In this document: in pieces, positions 1-9,329 of the stretch
Layout of the letters: every line of letters begins with the position of its first letter
How positions within the stretch are numbered: position 1 is the stretch's first letter
DNA from: Alistipes sp.
GTDB lineage: Bacteria > Bacteroidota > Bacteroidia > Bacteroidales > Rikenellaceae
Assembly (NCBI GenBank): GCA_022767745.1
Contig: JALENN010000009.1
Coordinates: forward strand, 62,001-126,000
Reading direction: 5' to 3'
DNA length: 64,000 nt
Notes under the pieces: model-generated
The model's database searches: none
Told to the model about the DNA's origin: nothing
The model's input: only the letters and a program-made list of their open reading frames with translations
Translations under genes and position numbers: made by a program

Positions 1-1071
1 TGCGCCTACTGCGACTTTTTCCGCACGGGCGACCTTCGGCGCATGGACGACACGCTGCGGGCGATGGAGGCGGAGATGGAACGCGAGCGCGGGTTTATCT
101 CCGACCAAGCCGTGCGCACGATATATTTCGGCGGCGGTACGCCGTCGCTGGTGCCGCCCGCGACGCTGCAACATCTTATTGACCGTGCGCGTGAGACGTT
201 CGACTGCAGCGGGGTGGAGGAGATCACCGTCGAGGCCAATCCCGACGACGTTACCGACGGATATGTCGGGGCGTTGCGCCGCACGGATATCAACCGCGTG
301 AGCCTCGGCATACAGTCTTTCGACGATGCCGAGCTGCGCTTCATGAACCGGCGCCATACGGCGGCCGAGGCCGAGGCGGCGGTCGGCCGTCTGCAGGATG
401 CGGGCTACGGCAACATCACCATAGACATAATATTCGGTGTGGACGGCTTCGGCGGGGAGGTGCTCGAACGGACGCTCGAGAGGGCGGTCTCGCTCGGCGT
501 GCAGCACGTCTCGGCATACCACCTGACGTTCGAGCCGGCGACGGCATTCGGACGGTTGCTTGCGCGGGGCGTAATGCGCGAGGTCGACGAGGCGGTGAGC
601 GAGGCGGAGTATGCTGCCGTGGAGAGGGCGCTTACGCAGGCCGGCTTCGAACACTACGAGGTGTCGAACTATGCCCGCGAGGGATTCCGCGCGCGGCACA
701 ACTCGTCCTACTGGCACGGGGCGCAGTATCTGGGCATAGGGCCCGGGGCCCACTCCTTCAACGGCGAGGTGCGGCGCTGGTCGTCGCAGCGGCCCGAGGA
801 ATATATCGCCGCGCCGCGATACGAATCGGAGCGTCTGACGCCGCGCGACCGCTGCAACGAGTACATCATGACGGGGCTGCGCTGCGCCGAGGGCATCGAC
901 ACGGAGGTGTTGCGCGAACGGTTCGGCGGGGAGCGTTTCGAAAGGGTGATGCGCGAGGCGGAGAAATGGATCGCAAGCGGCGAGTTGCGTTACGCAAACA
1001 AAAGGCTTTCAATACCTACCGAACGCATGCTCGTGTCGGACGCCGTCATAGAGAGCCTTTTCGAAACGTAG
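1..1071 (+). CDS. hemW: HemW-like radical SAM heme chaperone (5' truncated)
   Basis: The reading frame is open from base 1, so the gene begins before the window; 356 codons plus stop are present. The first residues, CAYCDFF, are the end of the radical SAM CxxxCxYC iron-sulfur motif, so only the extreme N-terminus is missing. GGGTPS, the EANPDD strand, the SLGIQSF segment and the C-terminal GLRCAEGID region are typical of the HemW/HemN-like family. HemW proteins are cytoplasmic heme chaperones, often misannotated as oxygen-independent coproporphyrinogen oxidase; true HemN has a longer N-terminus that cannot be judged here. An internal ATG at 43 lies after the cluster motif and is not the real start. 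The next gene starts 139 bases downstream from its own promoter. Confidence 0.85.
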   Translation, partial: CAYCDFFRTGDLRRMDDTLRAMEAEMERERGFISDQAVRTIYFGGGTPSLVPPATLQHLIDRARETFDCSGVEEITVEANPDDVTDGYVGALRRTDINRVSLGIQSFDDAELRFMNRRHTAAEAEAAVGRLQDAGYGNITIDIIFGVDGFGGEVLERTLERAVSLGVQHVSAYHLTFEPATAFGRLLARGVMREVDEAVSEAEYAAVERALTQAGFEHYEVSNYAREGFRARHNSSYWHGAQYLGIGPGAHSFNGEVRRWSSQRPEEYIAAPRYESERLTPRDRCNEYIMTGLRCAEGIDTEVLRERFGGERFERVMREAEKWIASGELRYANKRLSIPTERMLVSDAVIESLFET

Positions 1072-1158
1072 ATATTAAAAAATATTAATTTATTGTTAAG
1101 TTAATTTAGGAAATGCTGCCGCGGAGGCCGATCGGGCTCTTTTTCAAATATAAAGTGT

Positions 1159-1166
1159 TATCTTTG
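1159..1166 (+). promoter_or_regulatory. Bacteroidetes -7 promoter element TATCTTTG
   Basis: TATCTTTG matches the TAnnTTTG -7 consensus and lies 44 bases before the start codon of the glycogen synthase-phosphorylase gene. A T-run around 1140-1144 sits at the -33 distance but is not a clean TTTG. Confidence 0.6.
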
Positions 1167-1210
1167 CGGCGCAATTCTACAGATTACGGATTTTCAAATA
1201 CAGCAATCTT

Positions 1211-4200
1211 ATGAGTAATACGAGTCAGATGCCCGACTACCTGTTTGAGGTGAGTTGGGAGGTGTGCAACAAGATTGGAGGCATACATACGGTAATCTCT
1301 ACCAAAGCCCTCACCGTAACCAAACGTATGGGCGACAATTATATCGTTATAGGACCCGATTTGATGCAGGAGCATGCGAATCCCGAATTCGCGCCCGACA
1401 ACACGCTTCTGTCGGGATGGCGCGAGAGCCTCTACAGCGAGGGTATTCGCGTGCGCATAGGCCGCTGGAACGTCGAGGGACACCCCCTGGCCGTGCTTAT
1501 CGACTACAAGTCGCTCATCTCGCAGAAGGACGAGGTGCTCAAGCACATGTGGGAGGATTACCACGTCGACTCGATCTCGGGACAGTGGGACTATATCGAG
1601 CCTGTGCTCTTCGGCCACGCCGCAGGTATGGTGATCAAGTCGTATGTCGACAACTTCTGCAGCTCGGCCAAGAGGGTTGCTGCCCACTTCCACGAGTGGA
1701 TGACCGCCTCGGGCGGCCTCTACCTGCGCAAGGCGTCGCCCTATGTGGCTACGCTCTTCACCACGCACGCCACGGTCACGGGCCGCTGCATCGCAGGCAA
1801 CGGTCTGCCGCTATATTCGGACCTGCACAAGTATAACGCCGACGACATAGCGCGCCGCTTCAACGTGACGGCCAAGCACTCGATCGAGAAGATGGCGGCG
1901 CTCTATCACGACGCCTTCCTCACGGTGAGCGAGATCACGGCCAACGAGTGCAAGTACCTGCTGGGCCGCGAGGTGACGCACATCACCCCCAACGGCTTCG
2001 AGAACGACTTCGTATGGGGAGCCGATACGCTCAAGGCCAAGCGCGCTGAGGCCCGCAAGTCGATGATAGAGGTAGCGGAGGCGTGCCTGGGCTGCAAGTT
2101 CGAGAAGGAGCCCCTGATCATCGGCACCAGCGGCCGCTATGAGTATCGCAACAAGGGTATCGACATATTCATGGAGGCGCTGAAGCGTCTGGCCGTATGC
2201 GGCACGCTCGACCGCGAGATCCTGGCCTACATCACCGTGCCGGCCGCCAACGACGGCCCCCGTGCCGACCTGGTCGAGCACCTGAAGGATCCGTCGAAGG
2301 GTATCGACGCGTCGCAGTGGCGTTTCTCGACCCACTATCTCGAGAACAGCCAGTGGGATCCCATCTCGCAGGCCATCCGCGGCAGCGTGCTCGAGAGCGA
2401 GACGTCGAAGGTGAAGGTCATCTTCGTGCCCTCGTACCTTAACTCGGCCGACGGTATCTTCAACAAGAACTACTATGAGATGCTGGTGGGCATGGACTTC
2501 ACCGCATTCCCGTCATACTACGAGCCGTGGGGCTACACGCCGCTCGAGTCGATCGCCTTCTCGGTGCCGACGCTGACGTCGAACCTCTCGGGATTCGGTC
2601 TCTGGGCCATGAAGCAGGCCGACCATGCCGGTGTTGAGGTTATCCGCCGCGACGATAACAACGACACCTATGCCGTCGAGCAGCTGGTGGATGCGGCGCT
2701 GCGCTTCCTGCAGCTCGACGAGAAGCAGGTCGAGGATGTGCGCCGCTCGGCAAGCGAGATGTCGAAGTTGGCCCTGTGGGACAAGTTCTTCGTACACTAC
2801 GAGCGCGCCTATGCCGAGGCCATGGAGAATGCCGCGGCACGCACCAACCGCACGGTGGGCGACGGCGGCAACTATACCGAGCAGATCAACTTCGTGCGCC
2901 AGCAGCTCATATCGAACAAGCCGTCATGGCACCGCATGATGGTGGAGAAGCGTCTGCCGTCGCGACTGCATGCGCTGGAGACCATCTCGCGCAACCTGTG
3001 GTGGTGCTGGACGCAGGACGCACGCGACCTGTTCGAGAGTGTAGACCCCGAGCTGTGGACCAAGGTCGAGCGTAACCCCATAGCGTTGATCGACAAGCTG
3101 TCGATCGAGCGTATTAACGAGCTGGAGAAGGACAAGGAGTTCCTTGCCCGTCTCGATGCGGTGAGCGCACAGCTGGAGGCCTACATGTCGGAGGCTCCCG
3201 ACCCGTCGTGCCCCAAGGTGGCTTACTTCTCGATGGAGTACGGCCTGCACTCGTCGCTGAAGATCTACTCGGGCGGTCTGGGTATCCTTGCGGGCGACTA
3301 CCTCAAGGAGGCTTCGGACAAGAACCACCCGATGGTGGCCGTGGGCCTGCTCTACCGCTACGGATACTTCACGCAGCAGCTCTCGTCGCAGGGCAGCCAG
3401 GTGGCTACCTACGAGGCGCAGAACTTCTTCAAGCTGCCCATCTCGCCCGTGCGTGACGACGTGGGCAACTGGGTGTCGATACAGATAGCCTTCCCGGGAC
3501 GTACGCTCTCGGCCCGTATATGGAAATGCCAGGTGGGACGTACGGCGCTCTACCTGCTCGATACGGACTATGAGGCCAACCTGCAGGAGGACCGTCAGAT
3601 TACATATTACCTCTACGGCGGCGACTGGGAGAACCGTCTCAAGCAGGAGCTGCTGCTGGGCGTGGGCGGTATCCGCGCGCTGAACAAGATGGGCATACGC
3701 CAGGAGGTATACCACTGCAACGAGGGCCATGCCGCCTTCATCGGCATCGAGCGTATCCGCAACCTCATCGCCAAGAAGCGCCTGACCTTCTCGGAGGCGC
3801 TGGAGGTGGTGCGTTCGTCGTCGCTGTTTACGACCCACACGCCCGTGCCGGCGGGTCACGATGCCTTCCCCGAGTCGATGATGCGCCAGTACATGTCGCA
3901 CTATCCCGACGTGCTGGGCATTACGTGGGAGCAGTTCATCAACCTCGGCAAGACCAACCCCAACGACCCCAACGAGCGCTTCTCGATGTCGGTGCTGGCC
4001 TGCAACCTCTCGCAGGAGGTGAACGGCGTGTCGTGGCTGCACGGCGAGGTGTCGAAGGATATCTTGGGCAACATGTGGCCCGGTTACTTCAAGAACGAGC
4101 TCCACATCGGTTACGTCACCAACGGCGTCCACTTCCCCACGTGGGTGGCGTCGAACCTGCGCCGTCTCTACGCCCGTTACTTCCCCAAGGGATTCGAGGG

Positions 4201-5458
4201 CCACGTATATGACATCCCCGAGTGGCAGGGTGTGCACAAGATCGCCGACGAGGAGCTGTGGAGCGAGCGCATGATACTGAAGGAGCGTCTGATAAACCAC
4301 ATACGCAAACTCTACAGCGATCCCAAGCAGGTGCGCTTCGACTCGCCGCGCCAGATGGTGCAGATCGTCGAGCACATCCGTCCCGACGTGCTGACGATAG
4401 GCTTCGCGCGCCGCTTTGCGACCTACAAGCGTGCCTACTTGCTCTTCACCAATCTGGAGCGTCTGTCGGCCATCGTCAACAACAAGGAGCACCCCGTGCA
4501 GTTCATCTTCGCGGGTAAGGCTCACCCGAACGACAAGCCGGGACAGGATCTCATCAAGCGCATAATCGAGGTGTCGTCGATGCCCGAGTTCGTTGGCAAG
4601 ATAGTCTTCCTGCAGAACTACGACATGGAGCTCGCGCGCCGCATGGTGCAGGGTGTGGACGTATGGCTGAATACGCCGACGCGTCCGCTCGAGGCCTCGG
4701 GTACGTCGGGCGAGAAGTGCGTCATGAACGGCGTGCTGCAGTTCTCGGTGCTCGACGGATGGTGGGTCGAGGGCTACAAGGAGGGCGCCGGCTGGATGCT
4801 GCCGCAGGAGCGCTCGTTCACCGACCAGAAGTTCCAGGACGAGCTCGACGCCGAGATGATATACAACACCATCGAGGACCAGATCGTGCCTCTCTACTAC
4901 GACCGCGGCAAGGACGGCATACCTCACGGCTGGGTGAACGCCGTGAAGAGCTGTATCTCGGACATCGCGTCGAACTTCACCACCAACCGCATGCTGATCG
5001 ACTACGAGGACCGCTTCTACAACAAGCTGGCGGCCCGCAAGGGTCAGATGGTTGCCGACAACTACCGCATGGCGCGTGAGATCGCGGCATGGAAGCGCAA
5101 GGTGTCGGCGGCGTGGGACGACGTGAAGATTCTCAACGTGCAGCGCGTGGAGATCGACACCGAGGCGATCTTCGTCGACAAGACCTACCACTATGAGATA
5201 TCGCTCAATATCGGCGCCCTGAGTCCCGAGGATATCGGTGCCGAGCTGGTGATAGCGCAGCAGATCGAGGCCGGCGGCGCCGTGAACGTCGTGGGCACGA
5301 AGGCTCTGGAGATGCGCAGCGTCGTGGGCCACGAGGTTGTGCTGTCGGTAGACTACACGCCCGACCGTACGGGTACGTTCGATGTGGCAATACGTGTCTT
5401 CCCCAAGAACGACCGCCTGCCGCACCGCATGGACTTCGCGCTGGTAAAGTGGGCATAG
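1211..5458 (+). CDS. Fused glycogen synthase (GT3) - alpha-glucan phosphorylase (GT35)
   Basis: This 1415-residue protein joins two opposing enzymes. Residues about 5-550 resemble eukaryotic-type GT3 glycogen synthase: the N-terminal FEVSWEVCNKIGGI motif, HFHEW, TTHATVTGR, and the YEPWGYTPLE segment carrying the E-x7-E pair near the C-end of the domain. Residues about 576-1300 match the bacterial alpha-glucan phosphorylase type: the LWWCW N-terminal region, YFSMEYGLHSS, and EASGTSGEK with the presumed pyridoxal-phosphate lysine at K1169. The last 100 residues look like a small beta domain. The synthase would extend alpha-1,4-glucan from a nucleotide sugar; the phosphorylase releases glucose-1-phosphate. 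No stop or frameshift separates the halves. It heads a cluster with debranching, GT4 and GH57 genes. The ATG at 1211 was chosen because the conserved GT3 motif begins 11 residues later. Confidence 0.9.
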   Translation: MSNTSQMPDYLFEVSWEVCNKIGGIHTVISTKALTVTKRMGDNYIVIGPDLMQEHANPEFAPDNTLLSGWRESLYSEGIRVRIGRWNVEGHPLAVLIDYKSLISQKDEVLKHMWEDYHVDSISGQWDYIEPVLFGHAAGMVIKSYVDNFCSSAKRVAAHFHEWMTASGGLYLRKASPYVATLFTTHATVTGRCIAGNGLPLYSDLHKYNADDIARRFNVTAKHSIEKMAALYHDAFLTVSEITANECKYLLGREVTHITPNGFENDFVWGADTLKAKRAEARKSMIEVAEACLGCKFEKEPLIIGTSGRYEYRNKGIDIFMEALKRLAVCGTLDREILAYITVPAANDGPRADLVEHLKDPSKGIDASQWRFSTHYLENSQWDPISQAIRGSVLESETSKVKVIFVPSYLNSADGIFNKNYYEMLVGMDFTAFPSYYEPWGYTPLESIAFSVPTLTSNLSGFGLWAMKQADHAGVEVIRRDDNNDTYAVEQLVDAALRFLQLDEKQVEDVRRSASEMSKLALWDKFFVHYERAYAEAMENAAARTNRTVGDGGNYTEQINFVRQQLISNKPSWHRMMVEKRLPSRLHALETISRNLWWCWTQDARDLFESVDPELWTKVERNPIALIDKLSIERINELEKDKEFLARLDAVSAQLEAYMSEAPDPSCPKVAYFSMEYGLHSSLKIYSGGLGILAGDYLKEASDKNHPMVAVGLLYRYGYFTQQLSSQGSQVATYEAQNFFKLPISPVRDDVGNWVSIQIAFPGRTLSARIWKCQVGRTALYLLDTDYEANLQEDRQITYYLYGGDWENRLKQELLLGVGGIRALNKMGIRQEVYHCNEGHAAFIGIERIRNLIAKKRLTFSEALEVVRSSSLFTTHTPVPAGHDAFPESMMRQYMSHYPDVLGITWEQFINLGKTNPNDPNERFSMSVLACNLSQEVNGVSWLHGEVSKDILGNMWPGYFKNELHIGYVTNGVHFPTWVASNLRRLYARYFPKGFEGHVYDIPEWQGVHKIADEELWSERMILKERLINHIRKLYSDPKQVRFDSPRQMVQIVEHIRPDVLTIGFARRFATYKRAYLLFTNLERLSAIVNNKEHPVQFIFAGKAHPNDKPGQDLIKRIIEVSSMPEFVGKIVFLQNYDMELARRMVQGVDVWLNTPTRPLEASGTSGEKCVMNGVLQFSVLDGWWVEGYKEGAGWMLPQERSFTDQKFQDELDAEMIYNTIEDQIVPLYYDRGKDGIPHGWVNAVKSCISDIASNFTTNRMLIDYEDRFYNKLAARKGQMVADNYRMAREIAAWKRKVSAAWDDVKILNVQRVEIDTEAIFVDKTYHYEISLNIGALSPEDIGAELVIAQQIEAGGAVNVVGTKALEMRSVVGHEVVLSVDYTPDRTGTFDVAIRVFPKNDRLPHRMDFALVKWA

Positions 5459-5802
5459 CCCCTGCCGTGCGGCCGACTGGGCCGCACGCGCGGCGCAGGC
5501 CGTGATTCCGCGGTTTCCGGCCGAAGACCTTCCGCATGGAGGGCGGAACGGGCCGGAGGAAACTCCCGGAACGGGGCTTTCCCGAAAAGGAGAAGATTTT
5601 CCTTGGGCGGAAAGGCTTTTCCGCCGCGGGGCGCCGGACGCAGGCATTGTGAAAAGGTTGGGCCTTTCGGGGTTCGGGACAGGTTTTATCCCCGAAAGGC
5701 GGCCTTTACAACGTTCGGAGGCCGAAAAAAAAGAGGGAAAAATGGCTGCGTTGCGGAATATTTTATTAACTTTGGATAGGAATGATAATTTTTAATTGAG
5801 AT
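5459..5802 (+). other. Intergenic region with GC-rich hairpins
   Basis: This 344-base gap holds no convincing gene. It contains several inverted repeats: GTGCGGCC with GGCCGCAC near 5469-5489, a GGCGGAAA/TTTCCGCC pair near 5614-5633, and CCTTTCGGGG (5663-5672) with CCCCGAAAGG (5690-5699). None is followed by a clear T-run. The promoter for the next gene is at its 3' end. Confidence 0.5.
5767..5774 (+). promoter_or_regulatory. -7 promoter element TAACTTTG
   Basis: TAACTTTG matches TAnnTTTG and lies 28 bases before the debranching enzyme start. It suggests that the GH133-GT4-GH57 genes can be transcribed separately from the fused synthase-phosphorylase. Confidence 0.55.
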
Positions 5803-7761
5803 ATGTCGGCACTTACATTTGACAAGAGTGAGCTGGGTAACCTGGAGTATTCGCTCCAGCGCGAGATGCTCGCCACAGACCGTAAGGGCGGTTACATGAG
5901 CACGACAATCGTCTGCTGCAATACGCGCAAGTACCACGGACTGATGGTGGCGCCGATCGACGACAGCGATGAGACTTATGTGCTGCTCTCGTCGCTGGAC
6001 GAGACGGTGATACAGCATAACCAGTCGTTCAACCTGGCCTTGCACCGCTACAAGGGCGTGTACGAGCCCCGCGGCCACAAGTATATCACCGATTTCGAGT
6101 ATACGCCCACGCCCACGATTACCTATCGTGTGGGCGGCGTGATCCTGCGCAAGGAGCTGCTGTGGATACACAAGCGCACGCAGCTCATGATACGCTACAC
6201 GCTGGTCGATGCCCACTCGGATACCACGCTGCGCCTGCGTCCCTTCTTCGCCTTCCGCAACAAGCATTCGCTCTCGAAGGCCAACATGGACGCCAACGGA
6301 CGTTCGTATCCCATCCCCGGAGGAGTCAAGTGCCGCCTCTACGACGGTTTCCCGTGGCTCTACCTGCAGACCGACAAGAAGGATGCCGAATTCATCGCCG
6401 CTCCCGACTGGTACTACAACTTCGAGTATCCGCAGGAGATCAAGCGCGGATACGACGGTTACGAGGACCTGCTGACGACGGGCTACTTCGAGATGAACAT
6501 CAAGAAGGGCGAGAGCGTCATCTTCTCGGCCGCAACCGACGAGATGGCCACAAGTCAGACCATCACCCAGATATACGAGGCGTCGCTGGCACGCCGCACC
6601 CACAAGATCGACTTCCTGAGCTGCCTGCACCACTCGGCGCGCCAGTTCATCGTAAGGCGTTCGGGCGGTCGCACCGAGATGGTGGCCGGTTACCCGTGGT
6701 ACGGCACGGTGGGACGCGACACCTTCATCGCTCTGCCGGGCGTCGTGCTCGAGCAGGGATACAAGGAGGACTGCATGGCGGTTCTGGATACCATGGTGCA
6801 GGGCATGCACGACGGCGATTTTGCCGGCTCGGCTTCGGCATGGGTTGCGGCGGATGCTCCGCTGTGGTTCTTCTGGACGCTGCAGAACCTCGAGCGCCAT
6901 ATCGGCGCCAAGGAGTTGTGGGCGCGTTACGGCGAGGCCATGAAGGCCGTGCTGGAGGCGTACCGCCGCGGCTTCGGCGACCGCGTGGTGCTGCATGACA
7001 ACGGCCTTGTGTGGGCCGCCGCCGAGGGCGAGGCCCTCACGTGGATGAACACCAAGGTCGACGGCCAGCCCGTGGCGCAGCGCGCCGGCTATGCCGTCGA
7101 GATCGAGGCGTTGTGGTACAATGCCGTATGCTATACGCTGGACCTTGCGCGCAAGATGAAGGACAAGGACTTTGTCGCGCGTTGGGCCGACATGCCCGAG
7201 CGTACGCGCGAGTCGTTCCTTGCTAAGTTCTGGCTCGAGAGCAACTATCTGGCCGACTATGTGAACGACCGCGAAGTGAACGATTTCCGCCGCTCGAACA
7301 TGATTGTGGCGTGCGGCCTGGACTATACGATGCTGAGCGAGGAGCAGCGCATCGAGGTGTTGAGCGTGGTGCGCCAGCACCTGCTGACGCGTCGCGGCCT
7401 GCGTTCGCTCTCGCCCCGCAACCCCTTCTATGAGCCGTCGTATGCCGACGACCAGCGGTCGCAGGATCTGGCCAGCCGTAACGGTTCGATATGGATCTGG
7501 CCCCTTATGTTCTACGTCAAGAGCTGCTTCGCCATTGCCGGCGACCAGTATCTGGGCGAGGCCGAGGAGATCCTGGCCGGATTCCACGACGAGATTCAGT
7601 CGGCTTGTATCGGTTCGGTGAGCGAGTGCTTCGAGGGCGATCCTCCATTCCATGCGCGCGGATGCCTGTCGCAGGCGACCAGCGTCGGAGGCCTGCTCTA
7701 TATCAGCGATATGGTCGAGCACCGCAAGAAGGCCCGCGCCAAGGGCAAGAAGGGCAAGTAG
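5803..7761 (+). CDS. Glycogen debranching enzyme, amylo-alpha-1,6-glucosidase (GH133)
   Basis: This 652-residue protein probably hydrolyses alpha-1,6 branch points of cytoplasmic glycogen. Residues about 10-240 match the bacterial-type N-terminal domain (ATDRKGGYMSTT, NTRKYHGLMVAP) and about 280-640 the GDE_C (alpha/alpha)6 barrel. Recognisable family segments are YPWYGTVGRDTFIALPG, the SLSPRNPFY...DQRSQDL stretch, and SECFEGDPPFHARGC, which carry the presumed acidic catalytic residues. There is no signal peptide, so the enzyme is cytoplasmic. It lies between the synthase-phosphorylase and a GT4 gene, consistent with joint turnover of storage glucan. The ATG at 5803 follows an A-rich leader and fits the family N-terminus. 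Confidence 0.9.
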   Translation: MSALTFDKSELGNLEYSLQREMLATDRKGGYMSTTIVCCNTRKYHGLMVAPIDDSDETYVLLSSLDETVIQHNQSFNLALHRYKGVYEPRGHKYITDFEYTPTPTITYRVGGVILRKELLWIHKRTQLMIRYTLVDAHSDTTLRLRPFFAFRNKHSLSKANMDANGRSYPIPGGVKCRLYDGFPWLYLQTDKKDAEFIAAPDWYYNFEYPQEIKRGYDGYEDLLTTGYFEMNIKKGESVIFSAATDEMATSQTITQIYEASLARRTHKIDFLSCLHHSARQFIVRRSGGRTEMVAGYPWYGTVGRDTFIALPGVVLEQGYKEDCMAVLDTMVQGMHDGDFAGSASAWVAADAPLWFFWTLQNLERHIGAKELWARYGEAMKAVLEAYRRGFGDRVVLHDNGLVWAAAEGEALTWMNTKVDGQPVAQRAGYAVEIEALWYNAVCYTLDLARKMKDKDFVARWADMPERTRESFLAKFWLESNYLADYVNDREVNDFRRSNMIVACGLDYTMLSEEQRIEVLSVVRQHLLTRRGLRSLSPRNPFYEPSYADDQRSQDLASRNGSIWIWPLMFYVKSCFAIAGDQYLGEAEEILAGFHDEIQSACIGSVSECFEGDPPFHARGCLSQATSVGGLLYISDMVEHRKKARAKGKKGK

Positions 7762-7994
7762 CATTCGGACAACGCGTCCGTCGCCGGCCGTGCCGGGAAG
7801 GTTCTTCGGCAAAGGCAGGCGGAAGAGTGGCCGCGCTAACGGCACATGGCCGTTACGACGGTTGCCCGCAGGAGAGGGTTGAGTCTGCGCTCATGACGAG
7901 CCGACGGCGCGGGGGAGCCTGCCGCTAAGGCGCGGGGTGCGGATGAAGGACGCGGATGCAGACGAAAGAAACAGACAAAATATAGGAGAATAGA

Positions 7995-9311
7995 ATGAGA
8001 GTATTAATGTTTGGGTGGGAGTTCCCTCCCCATATAGCGGGCGGCCTGGGTACGGCCTGCTATGGGATGACCCGCGGGCTGGCGCATAACGGAGTCGATG
8101 TCACGTTCGTTATGCCGCATGCTTCGGGCGATGAGGACGAGCGTTTCGTCAAGGTGCTCAGTGCCAGCGATGTGGACGCACTCTACTGCGATTCGGAAGC
8201 GGTCGGGGGCGACGATATCATGCGAAAGATATCGTTCATACACATCGATTCGAACATGGTCCCCTACATCGCGCCCGAGGAGTTCGCCTCCTACCGCAGC
8301 GAGTATGAGAAGACCGGTCGCAAGCTATGGGAGCGTCAGGGCGACTGCTGGACACAGCGTTACAATTTCTCGGGCCGCTATGGCGCAAACCTCATGGAGG
8401 AGGTGGCGCGCTACGCCGTTGTGGCGGCGCAGGTGGCTCGCAACCTGGAGGGGCAGTTCGACGTGATACATGCCCACGACTGGCTTACGTACTTCGCCGG
8501 CATTGCCGCCAAGCGCGTGTCGGGCAAACCCCTGGTGGTGCACATGCACGCCACGGAGTATGACCGTTCGGGCGAGAATATAAATACGCAGACCTACGGT
8601 ATCGAGCGTGCCGGCATGATGGCCGCCGACAAGGTGATCGCCGTGTCGAACCTCACGCGCAAGATCATCATCGACCGCTACGGCATCCCCGCCGACAAGG
8701 TGGTGACGGTGCACAACGCCGTGCGTTTCGCCGAGCGCGAGAGCGTGGCTCCCGAGTGCGGCGTCGACGACAAGATCGTCACCTTCCTGGGCCGTATCAC
8801 CTACCAGAAGGGTCCCGACTACTTTGTCGAGGCTGCGGCCAAGGTGCTCAAGCGCGTGCCCAACGTGCGCTTCGTGATGGCCGGTTCGGGCGACATGATG
8901 AACCACGTCATACGCCGCGTGGCGCGTCTGGGCATAGCCGACCGTTTCCACTTCACGGGCTTCCTGAAGGGTGAGGACGTGCACCGCATGTTCCAGCTCT
9001 CGGACGTGTATATCATGCCGTCGGTGTCGGAGCCGTTCGGTATCTCGCCTCTGGAGGCCATGCGTTCGAACGTGCCGGTCATCATCTCGAAGCAGAGCGG
9101 TGTGGCCGAGGTGCTCGACTATGCCGTCAAGGTCGATTACTGGGATGTCGATGCCATGGCCGATGCCATCTACGGCTTCGTGAAGTATCCCGCCCTGTCG
9201 AAGATGTTCGCCAAGAAGGGACTCGAGGAGGTGACGGGCCTCAAGTGGAACAACGCCGCCGCCAAGATAAAGTCGGTTTACGAGGAGGTGGTGAACGAGA
9301 GTAGGAAATAA
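7995..9311 (+). CDS. GT4-family glycosyltransferase of the glycogen cluster
   Basis: 438 residues. The N-terminus MFGWEFPPHIAGGLG is the nucleotide-sugar-binding glycine loop of GT4/GT5-type GT-B enzymes; a HAHDWLT motif follows near residue 160, and the C-terminal Rossmann domain has GRITYQKGPDYF and SEPFGISPLEAM with the E-x7-E pair. It probably adds glucosyl units to alpha-glucan or makes an oligosaccharide primer or maltose-1-phosphate-like product; the exact acceptor cannot be read from sequence. An AGGAGA ribosome binding site precedes the ATG. The 233 bases before it contain no gene, only a TAACGGC/GCCGTTA hairpin (7837-7855). The GH57 gene starts 18 bases downstream, so the two are almost certainly co-transcribed. 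Confidence 0.85.
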   Translation: MRVLMFGWEFPPHIAGGLGTACYGMTRGLAHNGVDVTFVMPHASGDEDERFVKVLSASDVDALYCDSEAVGGDDIMRKISFIHIDSNMVPYIAPEEFASYRSEYEKTGRKLWERQGDCWTQRYNFSGRYGANLMEEVARYAVVAAQVARNLEGQFDVIHAHDWLTYFAGIAAKRVSGKPLVVHMHATEYDRSGENINTQTYGIERAGMMAADKVIAVSNLTRKIIIDRYGIPADKVVTVHNAVRFAERESVAPECGVDDKIVTFLGRITYQKGPDYFVEAAAKVLKRVPNVRFVMAGSGDMMNHVIRRVARLGIADRFHFTGFLKGEDVHRMFQLSDVYIMPSVSEPFGISPLEAMRSNVPVIISKQSGVAEVLDYAVKVDYWDVDAMADAIYGFVKYPALSKMFAKKGLEEVTGLKWNNAAAKIKSVYEEVVNESRK

Positions 9312-9329
9312 TAATAACACGATAAGGAT

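Noticed and set aside
2924..5647. 907-codon open frame antisense to the phosphorylase half
   Set aside because: It is the shadow of the GC-rich codon bias on the opposite strand: no recognisable motif, repetitive His/Arg/Leu/Val composition, and the plus-strand gene is clearly real.
7762..7994. Structured RNA (RNase P- or tmRNA-like) in the gap before the GT4 gene
   Set aside because: Only one 7-bp hairpin was found and none of the conserved elements of those RNAs could be seen.
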